A stretch of DNA of 64,000 bases. Source: Agrypnia vestita. Lineage: Eukaryota > Arthropoda > Insecta > Trichoptera > Phryganeidae. The notes under the pieces were generated by a model. It saw only the letters and a program-made list of their open reading frames with translations. It was not told where the DNA came from and ran no database searches. This document shows positions 48,351 through 58,903 of the stretch, piece by piece (position 1 is the stretch's first letter; each line of letters opens with the position of its first letter). The position numbers were made by a program, and so were the translations under genes. The stretch spans positions 29,900-93,899 of the forward strand of contig JADDOH010002020.1 of NCBI GenBank assembly GCA_016648135.1. Direction: 5' to 3'.

Positions 48351-48606
48351 TTTTTTTTGTATTCAATATAATATAATTAATACACATTTATATTACACGC
48401 TTACCCACTTTTAAATGAGAATTTTATTCTCTTATTTAAAAGTGGGGGGCATTGTCACATATGTATACATCTATTGTTAATGTAATCATTAGTGTAAGAC
48501 ATAAGATTAATATAGAAAGAAAAATTAGATTATGTTATAAAAATTAAGACATTAAATTAAGTTAATAAGATATAAACAATACAAGACAAAAATGAAAGAT
48601 ATTAAA
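48336..48606 (+). repeat. Direct repeat, copy 1
   Basis: CCTTAACGGTAAG, then ACGCTTACCCACTTTTAAAT and AAAAGTGGGGGGCATTGTCA. Repeated at 49505-49790 in the same orientation, about 1.17 kb later. Inside is a short inverted repeat (CACTTTTAAAT / ATTTAAAAGTG). Confidence 0.75.
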
Positions 48607-49504
48607 TTAAGGGAGGGGGTTAATTCGTACAAAAATAGGAATGTTTTTGTGAATTTTTTATGACGACACAGTTAAAATTCCTTTATTAAAACCAATGTTA
48701 TATTAAAGTATGACATTTGAAAAATACGGTGTAAAATTTTCAAAAAGAAATATTAAAAAATACGGCAATGGCAGCAATTATTCGGACGTGTCTCGGAAAA
48801 AAGTAGCATTGCGGTGTCCATCATAACTTGGTGCTAGATCATCTGAAATCAAAAAATCAACGTTCATTCGTTAGATAATATATATTCCCAGGTAACGCTG
48901 GGAGGGTTTTTTGAAATTTCAATTTTTCAATTTTTTGGAACACTTCGAAGGGAAAAACGTGATTTTTTGCGAAAAATATCGACTAATTTGTTATTAAAAA
49001 ATAAAAATTAATAACATATTTGAAAAAAAGTCTCCAGCGTTACCTCGTAAATTATGTACAGAAATATTGTTCAAAATTTCAAAACAAAAGTTTTGAAGTT
49101 ATGATGGACACCGACATTGAAAACGTGAGATGTGGGGAAAACGCTTTAAAGTTTTGCACACTGTAAAATTCAAAATAAAACTCAACACTTATTTTATACT
49201 TACACATAATCGTCGATGCCATGTTCACACAGCAAAGAGCTTTCATCATCAGCATCTTTTTGTCCTTGTCTACGCAAAACTCTTTCAATACAATAGCACG
49301 TCTGGTAGTCCTCAGGTGAGCGCGTCTGTTAGCTGCCCGAGCAGGTATAGAAAATCAGTCTGAGTATCGCTCAAATGTTCATAATTTCGTCAATTTTGCT
49401 CCGATTGACTTGAAATTTTGACACAATATTCTTACGATGTTATACATTCATTTAAAATTAAAAATAAAATGCAAAAAAAAAAAAGTTAAAAACCTTACCC
49501 CCCC
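48607..49504. other. Spacer between direct repeats, with inverted pair
   Basis: GGTGTCCATCATAACTT near 48816 faces AAGTTATGATGGACACC near 49096. A C-run follows at 49498. Frames are short and unsupported. Confidence 0.5.
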
Positions 49505-49790
49505 CTTAACGGTAAGAAAACCTATATAATATAATTAAACATTTATATTACACGCTTACTCACTTTTAAATGAGAATTTTATTCTCGTGTTTAAAAGTGG
49601 GGGGCATTGTCATATATGTATATATCTATTGTTAATGTAATCATTCGTGTATGACATTAGATTAATATAGACAAAGAAAAATTAGATTAAGTTATAAAAA
49701 TTAAGATATTAAATTAAGTTAGTAAGATATAAACAATACAAGAGGACAAAAATGTAAGATATTAAATCAAGTAAATAAGATATAGACAGG
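49505..49790 (+). repeat. Direct repeat, copy 2
   Basis: Second copy of 48336-48606 with about 5-8% differences by eye. Confidence 0.75.
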
Positions 49791-49849
49791 GAAACGTTAT
49801 ATTAAGTTATAAAAATTAAAAATTAAGAAGGTATTGTAATAACATTTAA

Positions 49850-50230
49850 AAGTATGTATGTATTGATAGTTTCTGGTAAAATTTTTTTCATTGCGTTATT
49901 GTGGTTTTTGAAGGAGATTTTTCAATTTAGTTTTGAAATTGCTATAATTTTTTTCCGTCTTCATTTCATTGGGAAGAGCATTAAAGAATGATCCTCCTTG
50001 ATAGGTAAAATGGTGTTTGGCTATGCGCTGTGCTAGTATTACATTTAGGTATCAAAATATTTCCAGCTAATCTCGGTCTATTACTAAAACATCCAAATGT
50101 ACTATTATTGAAGTACATTTTGTGAATTTGAAGTATCGAAAATTTTTTATAGATTTCATTAATATTTAGGATGTTAAAAATGTTGAAAAGTTCCCTTGTT
50201 GGGAATATTTAGGGTTTCCTCAAAATCACT
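49850..50230 (-). mobile_element. LINE ORF2 C-terminal fragment
   Basis: The minus frame ends YQGGSFFNALPNEMKTEKN, then FKTKLKNLLQKPQ and a stop, the usual tail of jockey/CR1-type ORF2. An upstream frame is shifted. Confidence 0.6.
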
Positions 50231-50554
50231 TTGATAATTACTCTCTGAACTATTTATTCCCACTGGTAGTATATTAGACTTCAATATACTTCAAAAGAAT
50301 ATTTAAATATTTTCTTTAGAGGAGTTGTAGAACTCAAAAAGTTCTATAAAAAAAACGACATATATCTTTATGTTAAGGTTAATACACAAATTGATAAAAT
50401 ATGACTTTAGATAAAAAAAAGTTATAGTCCTAAACTTTGTGTAAATTGGATTTTTTTCGCTAAACTACGTCCAGTGATGATCCATCTGGGGACATTGAAT
50501 TTGAATTTATTCAAAAAATATTGCGGATGTATTCTTTATTAATTTTTAATTTTT

Positions 50555-50620
50555 ACACAGTTTGAAAACATCTGTTAAAGTATAAACAAGCCGTGTACGT
50601 TGTCTTATATGTGAAGAGAT
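50555..50620 (+). promoter_or_regulatory. Diverged promoter region of gene 7
   Basis: TTTGAAAACATCTGTTAAAG recalls the GAAAACACCTG-TTTAA block of the other genes. TATATAAG is absent, with only TCTTATATGTG near 50602. Confidence 0.35.
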
Positions 50621-50687
50621 AGGTGTTATTGTGGACTATCAGGTCAGCTTTGAAGTGTTTCTTAAATATTTGGTCAACTGACATAAG

Positions 50688-53280
50688 ATGCATCGCTTAT
50701 TATTCAGTGGAGCCTTGCTTATTTCAGTGTCAATTGTGGTAAGTTTTAACAGTGTTGAATTAATGATTATTGTGTTGTTTTTTGATCCTTACTCGTGCGT
50801 CCTTGAAATGCACACGCTTCGTAACCAGTACGATAGATTTAAAATAAGGTTACAGAGGTTACAGAAAGGAAACTCTTTGAAATCAATTGCACTTTTATTT
50901 ATAAACAAAAGTCACTGGACTGAAACTTTACCATTTCCAGATTATTATACAATCTTCTAGATTATTCGGAATACTTCGATTATGTGCAGAATTGCACGTC
51001 TATTCTCTCTTATAAATTATAAAATTTTATTGTTATATTTCATTGTTAAACGGTTTTATATGTTTTTAATCAAACCAACTATAAACTGTAAGATCCCGTG
51101 TCCGTAGAATTTAGTTTAAAAGCGTGTTGAGATGTTGATCTGAAGATAAACTCGGATATTACCGCTTTGAATTTGTAAAACGATTACGTGCACGATCTAT
51201 TGATTCTGAAAAGTTAGACGAGCACACTGGGAGTAGTCTCAAAGAATCTAAAGGAAATATAATCCGCAACACGAGATGAAAATCTCATAACATTTCTTTT
51301 TCAGATTGTACTTTAATATGTCTTTTTATATCTATATTTCAAGTCTCTTAAACTAATAACTTAACTAACCTGTTACATAACTTTCTCCTCATCCACATTC
51401 ATACATCTTAACGCGCAACCTCAACGATTTTTAAGACAGTTATAAAAGAAGCATAGAAAGACTTCGCATACAACATAATAATGCCTTCCGTATGATGTTT
51501 GGCCTTCCCAGATATTGCAGCGCTTCTGGTATATTCACGGAGGGTCGTGTTTCCAAGATCCAGGGTGGCAGGAATGAGGGAGAGGATATACAGCTCCGGA
51601 AATATCCTTATCCTGGAAGCCCGCCTTGCTCCAGGATCCAGCATTGATACACATTGGAGAAAGATACTGGCCCCTCATAGTTGAAATGCGATCGCTTGCT
51701 AAAGCCGCTGATATATATCTATTTCTTTTCTCATGTTAATTCTGATACCTATACTTGTTTTCTCTTCTCTTTTATACGTTTTTTTTCTCTTTTCTTTTAT
51801 ATGATAATTTAATTTATGTAGGTAATACACGTTTCACACATCTACACATGCACATCTACCTATTCTTATATGGAATGTGTGGGACTGCACAAACCTCCCC
51901 ACATACTGGAATAAAGTTATAGGTATTTATTTATTTTAAGGTTCCTAACAGGACCATTTTCCAGTATCTGGTTAACCTGGTCATGCTGAGACATTCGTGG
52001 CCGCCTTCTTTTTCTGGCGCAGTCAACACTTGCGTTATATTTCTTTCTTGGCGTTCTTTCACCATTCATCTTTTTTAATTCTATTCACTGTGCTTGATGA
52101 AGAGTATTACATTGTTTCCTAATTTATTCATTCTTCACTCTATCATAAATGGATTCGTCGCACACCCGCCTGAGATCTCTCCTTAAAATCTATCTTTTTT
52201 TCTATCTTTTTTTACGCTTCAACAGACTAGGAGGCCCAATTACAGAAGCGAAATACTTCACAAAACATCCAGGCTTGGGTAAATCACACAGATTAAATTG
52301 TGACCTCACCGGGAATCGAACCCAGAACCCTCGGTGTGAGAAGTCAGTGTCATACCCACTGCGCTACGAGGGCCGCGGGAACGCGGGCTACGAGGGAAAA
52401 TAAAATAAAATCACAACCATGAATCAGGAGATCTCATTTGATATTTTTGTTACAGGTTTGCGGCCAGGAGTATGTTTCGCTAACAGACGCTGGCAGGTTC
52501 GACCTTTCTGACGCTATTTCTAACGAAGCTGAGATCAAGAACTGCACCAAGGCAGGACTCATGTGCGGTGACTGCTCGACGCTCTACGAGTGCATCGAGA
52601 TAGGCAGCCACTTCTTGCAGGTGAAAATCGAGGACTGCGCCACCGGTTCCAGCTGCCTGGAATCGCCACCAGCAGCCTCTTGCACCGCAGAACCCAACCC
52701 GCAATGCGACGACGATTATATTTTCACTTGTCATCAAATCGGTTTATTCCCCGATCCATTCGAGTGTCGGAAATACCACCTGTGCATACCTGATTCAGAG
52801 GAAAGCAGTGTACAACCTCGATCCCTCCCGCAGTATTGCGATGGAGGGTACTATTACGATGCGAAAACCACCCTCTGTCGGAGGAAATTGATGAACGACA
52901 CGTGCCCGGTGGTAACTACCCCCTGTACGGCTTTGGGTCAGCCTGGACTCATCCCTGATAACCCATCTTGTTACTACATCTGCCTCAGGCAAGGCGCGTC
53001 GAGTGGATACTTCCCAAATATATTTTGCTGTCCCAATAAAAAGGAATTTGATTTGGTGACCAAGTCCTGCGTCGATACTTCGCCCGTGTCGGGAGTCGGA
53101 CCTGACGGACTGTGCTTAGAGGTTGGACTATTTTACGATCCTGAAATCTGTTCCTCCTACTACCAATGTGATGCTGTGGATGAGGTACCAATCTCTCGCA
53201 GATGCGGCGCCAATTCGCACTTCGACCACAGGACCCAGAAGTGTGTTAGCTTTACTTGCGCAGACTTGGATAAGAAATAG
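50688..53280 (+). CDS. Peritrophin-like secreted protein, gene 7 (divergent)
   Basis: Exon 1 50688-50738 (MHRLLFSGALLISVSIV), intron 50739-52455, exon 2 52456-53280; 291 residues. Four Cys-rich CBM14-like units align with the other genes (unit 1 about 47-93, unit 2 109-158, unit 3 174-222, unit 4 237-285). Unit 3 has two extra cysteines, C189 (NPSCYYIC versus NPALYFIC) and C208 (IFCCP versus VFSCP), and C19 is extra near the N-terminus. Coding GC is clearly higher and the promoter lacks the shared TATA block. It is the most diverged copy and may be closest to the ancestral form. Secreted and chitin-associated by domain inference; intact. Confidence 0.9.
51405..51700 (+). mobile_element. LINE reverse-transcriptase C-terminal fragment
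   Basis: Frames read NAFRMMFGLPRYCSASGIFT and EGRVSK, the motif between reverse transcriptase and C-terminus of R1/jockey-type LINEs. Later frames are shifted. Confidence 0.55.
52188..52377 (-). mobile_element. tRNA-derived SINE, family 2
   Basis: On the minus strand: GCCCTCGTAGCGCAGTGGG, GGGTTCGATTCCCGGTGAGG (box B), then GAAGCG and a T/A-rich tail. It ends about 80 bp before exon 2 of gene 7. The same family is in the gene 8 intron. Confidence 0.75.
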
Positions 53281-53589
53281 ATGGATAGGGCGGCTAGAAG
53301 TCGTGCATTAACACAATGACGAGTTCAATTCAATATTTAAATTTTATTTAACAGTTGAAGATATACATTATGTATAAATGAATATTAAATTGTTAAAAAA
53401 TTGTATGTATTTTATTTGTGTATGGCTCTATATTAACCGCTTTTAGAATTTTTACTAACTGGTCAAAATCATAGAAAAAACAAAAATTTAACAAGTTTTT
53501 CAATGAGAGCAAAATAATTTTGTGGTAACTTATTTTAAAAATTAAATTATTTTTAGAAAAATGAAAACGCTTTCTTTAATAAAACCACT
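53281..53589 (+). other. 3' flank of gene 7
   Basis: AT-rich; no gene. Confidence 0.5.
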
Positions 53590-53835
53590 ATTCACTGAAT
53601 AATCAACTTGTTCAGGGATCAAGGGTCCTTTCGTCTGTTTGTCAGGCTACAAGAATACTTAAATTGGAAGCAAAGGAATAGTAAAAATATGAAATAAATG
53701 TAAGGAAGTTGAATAACTAATTCGAAACTAATGTGAAAACACGTTTAAAAGTTACACTATTTAAAAAAATGATTTGTTTATTTATAATATTTAATTTGCT
53801 GTTAACGCTTTTTTTGAATGAATAATAAAATTCTA
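53590..53835 (-). mobile_element. Penelope-like 3' end fragment
   Basis: Aligns with 59760-59990 (shared words CCCTTTCGTC/CCTTTCGTCTG and TTATTTATAATATT-AATTT). The hammerhead-like core is degraded. Confidence 0.45.
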
Positions 53836-53894
53836 ACATGTAATAAGAATAAATAAAATATTATAGTAAAATAAAACAGAAATTATAATTTTTT

Positions 53895-54075
53895 TTTTCC
53901 TGTCTTGGGCTTCGCTCTCTACGTCAGCCCAATTTATTTGCAATATTGCTTCTCAGTAGTCCGCCAACTGTTTACGCCAGCTCCTCCTAGGATGGCCTCT
54001 TGGTCTTCTGCTTTCTGGTCTTGCCTGGAATATCCGCTTTGACAGTCTATTCGCCGGCATCCGCAAGATATTGTA
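53895..54075 (-). mobile_element. LINE reverse-transcriptase C-terminal fragment
   Basis: The minus frame reads ILRMPANRLSKRIFQARP, RPRGHPRRSWRKQLADY, stop, NWADVESEAQDR, the tail of an insect non-LTR ORF2 with one in-frame stop. Confidence 0.65.
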
Positions 54076-54523
54076 ACAAGGAATCGCGCACTCATGTCAA
54101 GTGACAGTTGTTTGAAACGATCACAATACTGTCGGAAGATTTCAGAACGAATAAATAAAACATGTTTAAGATAAATGAACGATATGAAATGTAACAATGT
54201 AAAACAATATAAAATGAACAGTATAAAATAAATTTACAAATTAAATATTATATCCTATATCAAAATCGTTTTTAATAACATTCATTAATAAAAGTATTAA
54301 ATTGTTTAAAAGTGTATATTGAAATGAAAAAGAAGTACATACTCGTATGTATGTAATGAAATAAATGTTTTGAAAAAATTATTGTTCATTGCAAAACGCA
54401 CAACAAACGAGAACATGGACGACTTGGTCGACGACGAGGTGGATTCCTGCCTTGATTATGAGTCGAAAATATTTAAATAACCCCCCGACCATATGATTCA
54501 GACTTATTTTTTGCAAATCTTTG

Positions 54524-54560
<37 letters not shown>

Positions 54561-54570
54561 TATATACACA
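54076..54570. other. Spacer with TA microsatellite
   Basis: TA run at 54528-54568. No gene. Confidence 0.5.
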
Positions 54571-54918
54571 CTAGCTATGCCCGCGCGGCTTCAGACGCGT
54601 AGATTTTTAGTACACTGTTTGGATCGTCATAGAACTTTCGCGAACCTTCTAAAACATTCTCCTTCCAGAACTTACAGGATGTACAGAAACCTTCTAGACA
54701 CATCGACAACTTCCGCCACTCAGTTTAGAACCTTATAGAACTTTCGGGAATTTTCTAGAACCTTCTCTTTCCAGATCTTTCTAGAGCAGGTATTTCCGGA
54801 ACTTTCTTTTCTATGCTTGTTACATAGCAATACAATGTTGCTCGACAAACTTTGGCGGGTAGGGAAACGTGGGTTTCTTTTAATATATAAATAATATATA
54901 TATATATATATATATTGA
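54571..54918 (-). mobile_element. Helitron-like non-autonomous element 2, HSE-rich
   Basis: Inverted relative to 45012-45540: CTAG end at 54571-54574, TC start next to a TA microsatellite at 54917-54918. It is internally deleted. Six GAA/TTC units alternate at exact 2-nt spacing at 54738-54765 and four at 54632-54649. Confidence 0.6.
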
Positions 54919-54955
54919 TATACAGATATCGATTATGAAAAATTAATTCAATTAT

Positions 54956-54985
54956 TACTCCCTTTCTTTTAACTCGTAGCGTCAA
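54956..54985 (+). mobile_element. MITE terminus fragment
   Basis: TACTCCCTTTCTTTTAACTC and GTAGCG only; the rest of the TACTCCCTTTCT element is missing. Confidence 0.5.
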
Positions 54986-55012
54986 TTTTACAGCCGTGCA
55001 CCAGTAAAATAA

Positions 55013-55521
55013 TCAATATATATATATATATAAAGAAACCCGTGTTTCCCAATCCGCCAAGTTTTCTCCACAACCAGATACTACCACCCCCTGGTAGTTA
55101 TGGTGGTGGATAGCCCTTGGTGTCCCATTGAGAATGTGCGAGTTTGGTGGGGATGGCTGAGCTTGGGTGGGAGTGGGTGACGAAAATGTGCATTCTAGCA
55201 CATTGTTTTGTTATGGGAAGGCCGCAAATGCTTCAGATTGTTTTAAAATAGGCGCGCTGACTGTGTCGGTGAGTCAAGAAGGTTCCGGAAAAACCTGCTC
55301 TAGAAAGTTCTGGAAGGAGAAGGTTCTAAAAAATTCCCGAAAGTTCTATAAGGTTCTCAACTGAGTGGCGGAATATGTCATTGTGTCTAGAAGGTTCCTC
55401 TACATTCGAATTTCTTGGAAGTTCTGGAAGGAGAATGTTCTAGAAGGTTCGCCAAAGTTCTATGACGATCCAAACAATGTTCTAAAAATCTACGCGTGCA
55501 AAGCCGCGCGGGCACAGCTAG
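55013..55521 (+). mobile_element. Helitron-like non-autonomous element 3, HSE-rich
   Basis: TC start after A, TA microsatellite, GC-rich 3' end CGCGCGGGCACAG and CTAG (55518-55521) followed by T. Clearly the same family as 45012-45540. Four perfect GAA/TTC units at 55433-55450 and several triplets around 55268-55310. Confidence 0.65.
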
Positions 55522-56039
55522 TATAAGATTAAGATATAAGAACACCAGAGCCGCCTGAGTGAGAGCCAGGTACCGTATCCACAATACCATATCACAGGTG
55601 CCACCGAGCTCGGAAAAAATCCTTATAAAGGGCAGTTTACATAAAAAAAGTATATTTTAGTGTATGTACCGTATTTTTGACGACCAATGCAGGCTCGACA
55701 GTAGCGACATCGTCAGCACTGCCGCCTCTGGGTTCGGTGGCCCGCGGTTCAAGCCCCATCTCCGGCCGTTTAATTTGATTTTTTTAACCGTGAATTCGAA
55801 CAAATTTACGGACGCTACACGATGTTATAGATGGACGGACGGACGGACAGACAGACAACGAAATTATTATAATTGGGATTGCCTCAGATCAAGAACGTCA
55901 AAAATTTTAAACAAGTCATCCGAAGGAAACATTCTCGATCTTTTGTTGATGACTCAAATGATACATTTTTGAGTCTTTGGGTCTAATGGGTCCATGATTG
56001 ATCATCGTCCACATCTGTATCGTCCCCACCCAATTAACT
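55522..56039. other. Spacer with SINE-like and GACAGACAGAC repeat
   Basis: GCGGTTCAAGCCCC near 55744 could be a tRNA-like box B. 55780-55880 ends in GACGGACAGACAGAC and ATAATTGGGATT like 31000-31290. Confidence 0.4.
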
Positions 56040-57310
56040 GATAAGAAAACTGAGATTGTGTTACGGAATAGTATATAGTTTAAAGGGTTACAATATCCAT
56101 TATACTTCTTAGAATCCTATAAATGTATCCCAATTTTCTTACTCTAGTTGATCTTGATTGTAATGTTGCCAACGGAGTTTATTATCAATTAAAATCCCTA
56201 AGTATTTTATTACACATGCTTTTTCGAGATATATACAGTTGCATTGTTTACTCAAACCACAGCTGTGTATCTGTATGTTAAAAATTATCATGATTAACTT
56301 TATTAGGTTGGCCAGCCCCCGTTGGACTGAATGTTAGGTACTTGGTTTTGGCAACGTTTAGTGACAAGCCAGGTTTTCACAGACTTTATACCACTTTTAG
56401 CAATTTTGAATGCAATTTTCTATGATTTTAAAAAGAATAACAGAATCATCAGCAAAAGCGGTGACTTGGCCCCCTGTTGAAAAATCGCAAAGGTCATTCA
56501 CATATACAGAAGAAAGAGGATTTGTCCAAGGACACTTCCCTGAGGTACACCGCGAGTTATAGGTTTTGGTGTACTGCAATTTCTTTTCAGTGAAACCACT
56601 TGTAAGATAGTTTCCAAACCTTGATCTTGTCAAGGGTTACCCCATCAAAATCCATGCGCGATAATTTCTTAAGCATTGAAGAACTGTATCATGCCTTGGC
56701 AAGATCCAGACATTTATATTCATTATCGGTGTGGTTTATTACATATTCAGTTACTGCTAATATGGCATCTCCAGTAGGTACTCATATGTTCTCTGAAACC
56801 GAATTAATTTTTTTACAGTGTATGCCGATCGTTCAAGAAAGTTATTAATCTTATTTTAACGATTCTCTCAAATATTTTAGAAAATAAAGTAAGGAGTAAG
56901 ATTGATCTATAATTTGATATCCGAAGCTTATCGCCATTTATAAGTAAATATGAATTTTATGAGAAGGCATTTAAATGCTTTTGGGAAAATACCTTGAATT
57001 AAGCTGTGGTGGGGTTGCAATTAGGAGTTTCGTTATCTTGATTGTATCCGTGAAAATATTATCTACTCCAACAGATGATTTGTTGCTTAAGTCATTAAAG
57101 ACCCGAATCAATTCCTCTTTGCTGGTTTCAGTCAGGTATAGCCCAGGGGGATAGTTATTTTCATCATTTTCATAATTATTATTGGTCATTATTTGGGCAG
57201 CCAAACTTGGTCCAACATTCGCAAAATAGTTAATTATTTCATTAACGAATTTTTGCGGTTCTTCCTGAAAATTAAGATATCTTTCATTTATTTTTATATG
57301 GTGCATCAAG
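56040..57310 (-). mobile_element. Decayed LINE ORF2 (reverse transcriptase)
   Basis: Minus strand, in order: a frame from 57309 with NYPPGLYLTETSKEELIRVF and SSVGVDNIFTD; then GVPQGSVLG, YVNDLCDF and FADDSVILF (the RT catalytic FADD) at about 56580-56420; then LSLNVAKTKYLTF (about 56370-56330) and a final YLGI-type segment near 56200. Several frame breaks and a 300-bp interruption (56640-56960). Confidence 0.7.
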
Positions 57311-57732
57311 ACTTATACCTACAACTTGGCTACGCTGGAATATATTAATATATTATTAATTAAAATTATTTACAGTGCGTCGCTTCTACGTTACAAACAG
57401 CCTTCAAATGTAAAAATGCCGATTCCAAGGAAAGATAAAAATTCAATGACGAACTTGTAAGACATGGAGTATTTTAAATTGTAAACAAAATATTTTTATC
57501 GAAAAGAAAGTGATTAAATCTCCATATTATCGATGCAAGTGTAACTTTTAATTAAATATCTGCAGGGAACCTCAATCGATTAAAGAAGTATGTATTTTTT
57601 TAGCTAAAAAAATCTAAATTGTAGCATTTACGCAATGTTGCAAGGGTAACTTATGCGCATTAGAATATAAGAAGGTTATTATACCGTGCTATGCATTTGT
57701 TAAAAAGAGTTGTAAACAACAATTTTTTACAC
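57311..57732. other. Spacer, no gene seen
   Basis: AT-rich, nothing recognised. Confidence 0.5.
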
Positions 57733-57966
57733 GGTGGAACTCGTACTCGTAAATAACGCGATATTTCAAGTTTTTCATTTTGTAAACTGAGTGACGCGAA
57801 GAAAAAAACAATTGAGGAAAAAACAAATGAATTATAATTTTCAAAACACAAATACATGAGTAAATAGCTGTATAAATTTGGATTTGGAATTCCTAACCAA
57901 AGAGAAGATATTTGAGATCAAATTTACCAGTACGGCAAAACGCCAATTTCATATGCAAGGACCTAA
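57733..57966 (-). mobile_element. mariner end fragment
   Basis: Matches the transposase start and 5' end of the two full mariners (18035-19317, 3912-5193), ending in GGACCTAA. Only about 234 bp remain. Confidence 0.85.
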
Positions 57967-58138
57967 TATTTCTCGCGATTAATGCGAATCCTGACTTTCG
58001 TATAAATTGAGACGTTCATTCGCCCCATCGCTGTCCGAGGATTTCTATGATTACGCCACTCGTATTGCATTTCAAAGGCGTTAATACGTCCAGTGCTGGA
58101 AACGCCCGAATGCGTTTTTAGAAATATTCGCTGGCTGC

Positions 58139-58264
58139 CAAAAATCTTTCTACAATAGTGTAGGCCTAAAATCTTTCTACAATAGTGTAGGCCTAAAATC
58201 TTTCTACAATAGTGTAGGCCTAAAATCTTTCTACAATAGTGTAGGCCTAATATCTTTCTACAAT
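58139..58264. repeat. 27-bp minisatellite
   Basis: About 4.6 copies of AAAATCTTTCTACAATAGTG + TAGGCCT, nearly identical. It lies about 170 bp from the mariner fragment. Confidence 0.9.
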
Positions 58265-58743
58265 AAAGGTTAGTACTAGACAACACGACGGTGGGTCATT
58301 CTCGTTTATTCAATTTAATTAATTAATTAATTTTTTCACAAACAAATCGTCAATTTGTTCAATATTTACCCTAACACATGGTCCTATCGTTTTGTAATAG
58401 TCTTGTAAGTTGCCAGAATAGAAGAGAAATTAAGATAAAAAACATTTCCTGTATGACAGATATATTAATGACTTATAAAAATATATAATTCTTTATGTGA
58501 CAATGTCGGTCACTTATGATGTCAAATGGCGCAAATAATGATGAGGTATACAAAAAAATTAGATATAAAAAGCAAAAAACAATGAATGTGCAAAAATGTC
58601 GGTCACTGATGCTACTAGGTGGTGAAAACAATTATGAAATGTATTAAATAGTGGGGTATAAAAAGAAAAACAAATACATTATTCTCTAAGTAAGACGAAG
58701 CCGAAATATACAGTATTTTGACAGAATATAGCTAGTTTTATAA
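58265..58743. other. Spacer upstream of gene 8
   Basis: AT-rich. CAATGTCGGTCACT-ATG occurs twice (about 58501 and 58592). No gene. Confidence 0.5.
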
Positions 58744-58826
58744 AAATCGTAATCATCAATTTTGTTGCGTGGGTTTAAAACACCTGTTTTAATATCTTCA
58801 CGGAATTCATTTTCTCCCTATATAAG
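58744..58826 (+). promoter_or_regulatory. Gene 8 core promoter block
   Basis: ATCGTAATCA, AAAACACCTGTTTTAATATC and TCCCTATATAAGGAG with TATATAAG at 58819-58826, 78 bp before the ATG. The left CAGGT half is changed to TGGGT. Confidence 0.7.
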
Positions 58827-58903
58827 GAGTTGTTTTTTTGTATCATAATAAAAAAAGTAAAATAATATTTTTTATGTACATTTATATAAGCAATCGATAC
58901 AAG

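Larger units (their letters stand above)
50739..52455 (+). other. Intron of gene 7
   Basis: GTAAGT to TTACAG. Contains a LINE fragment (51405-51700) and a SINE (52188-52377). Between them T-rich and C-rich AT sequence with no gene. Confidence 0.7.
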
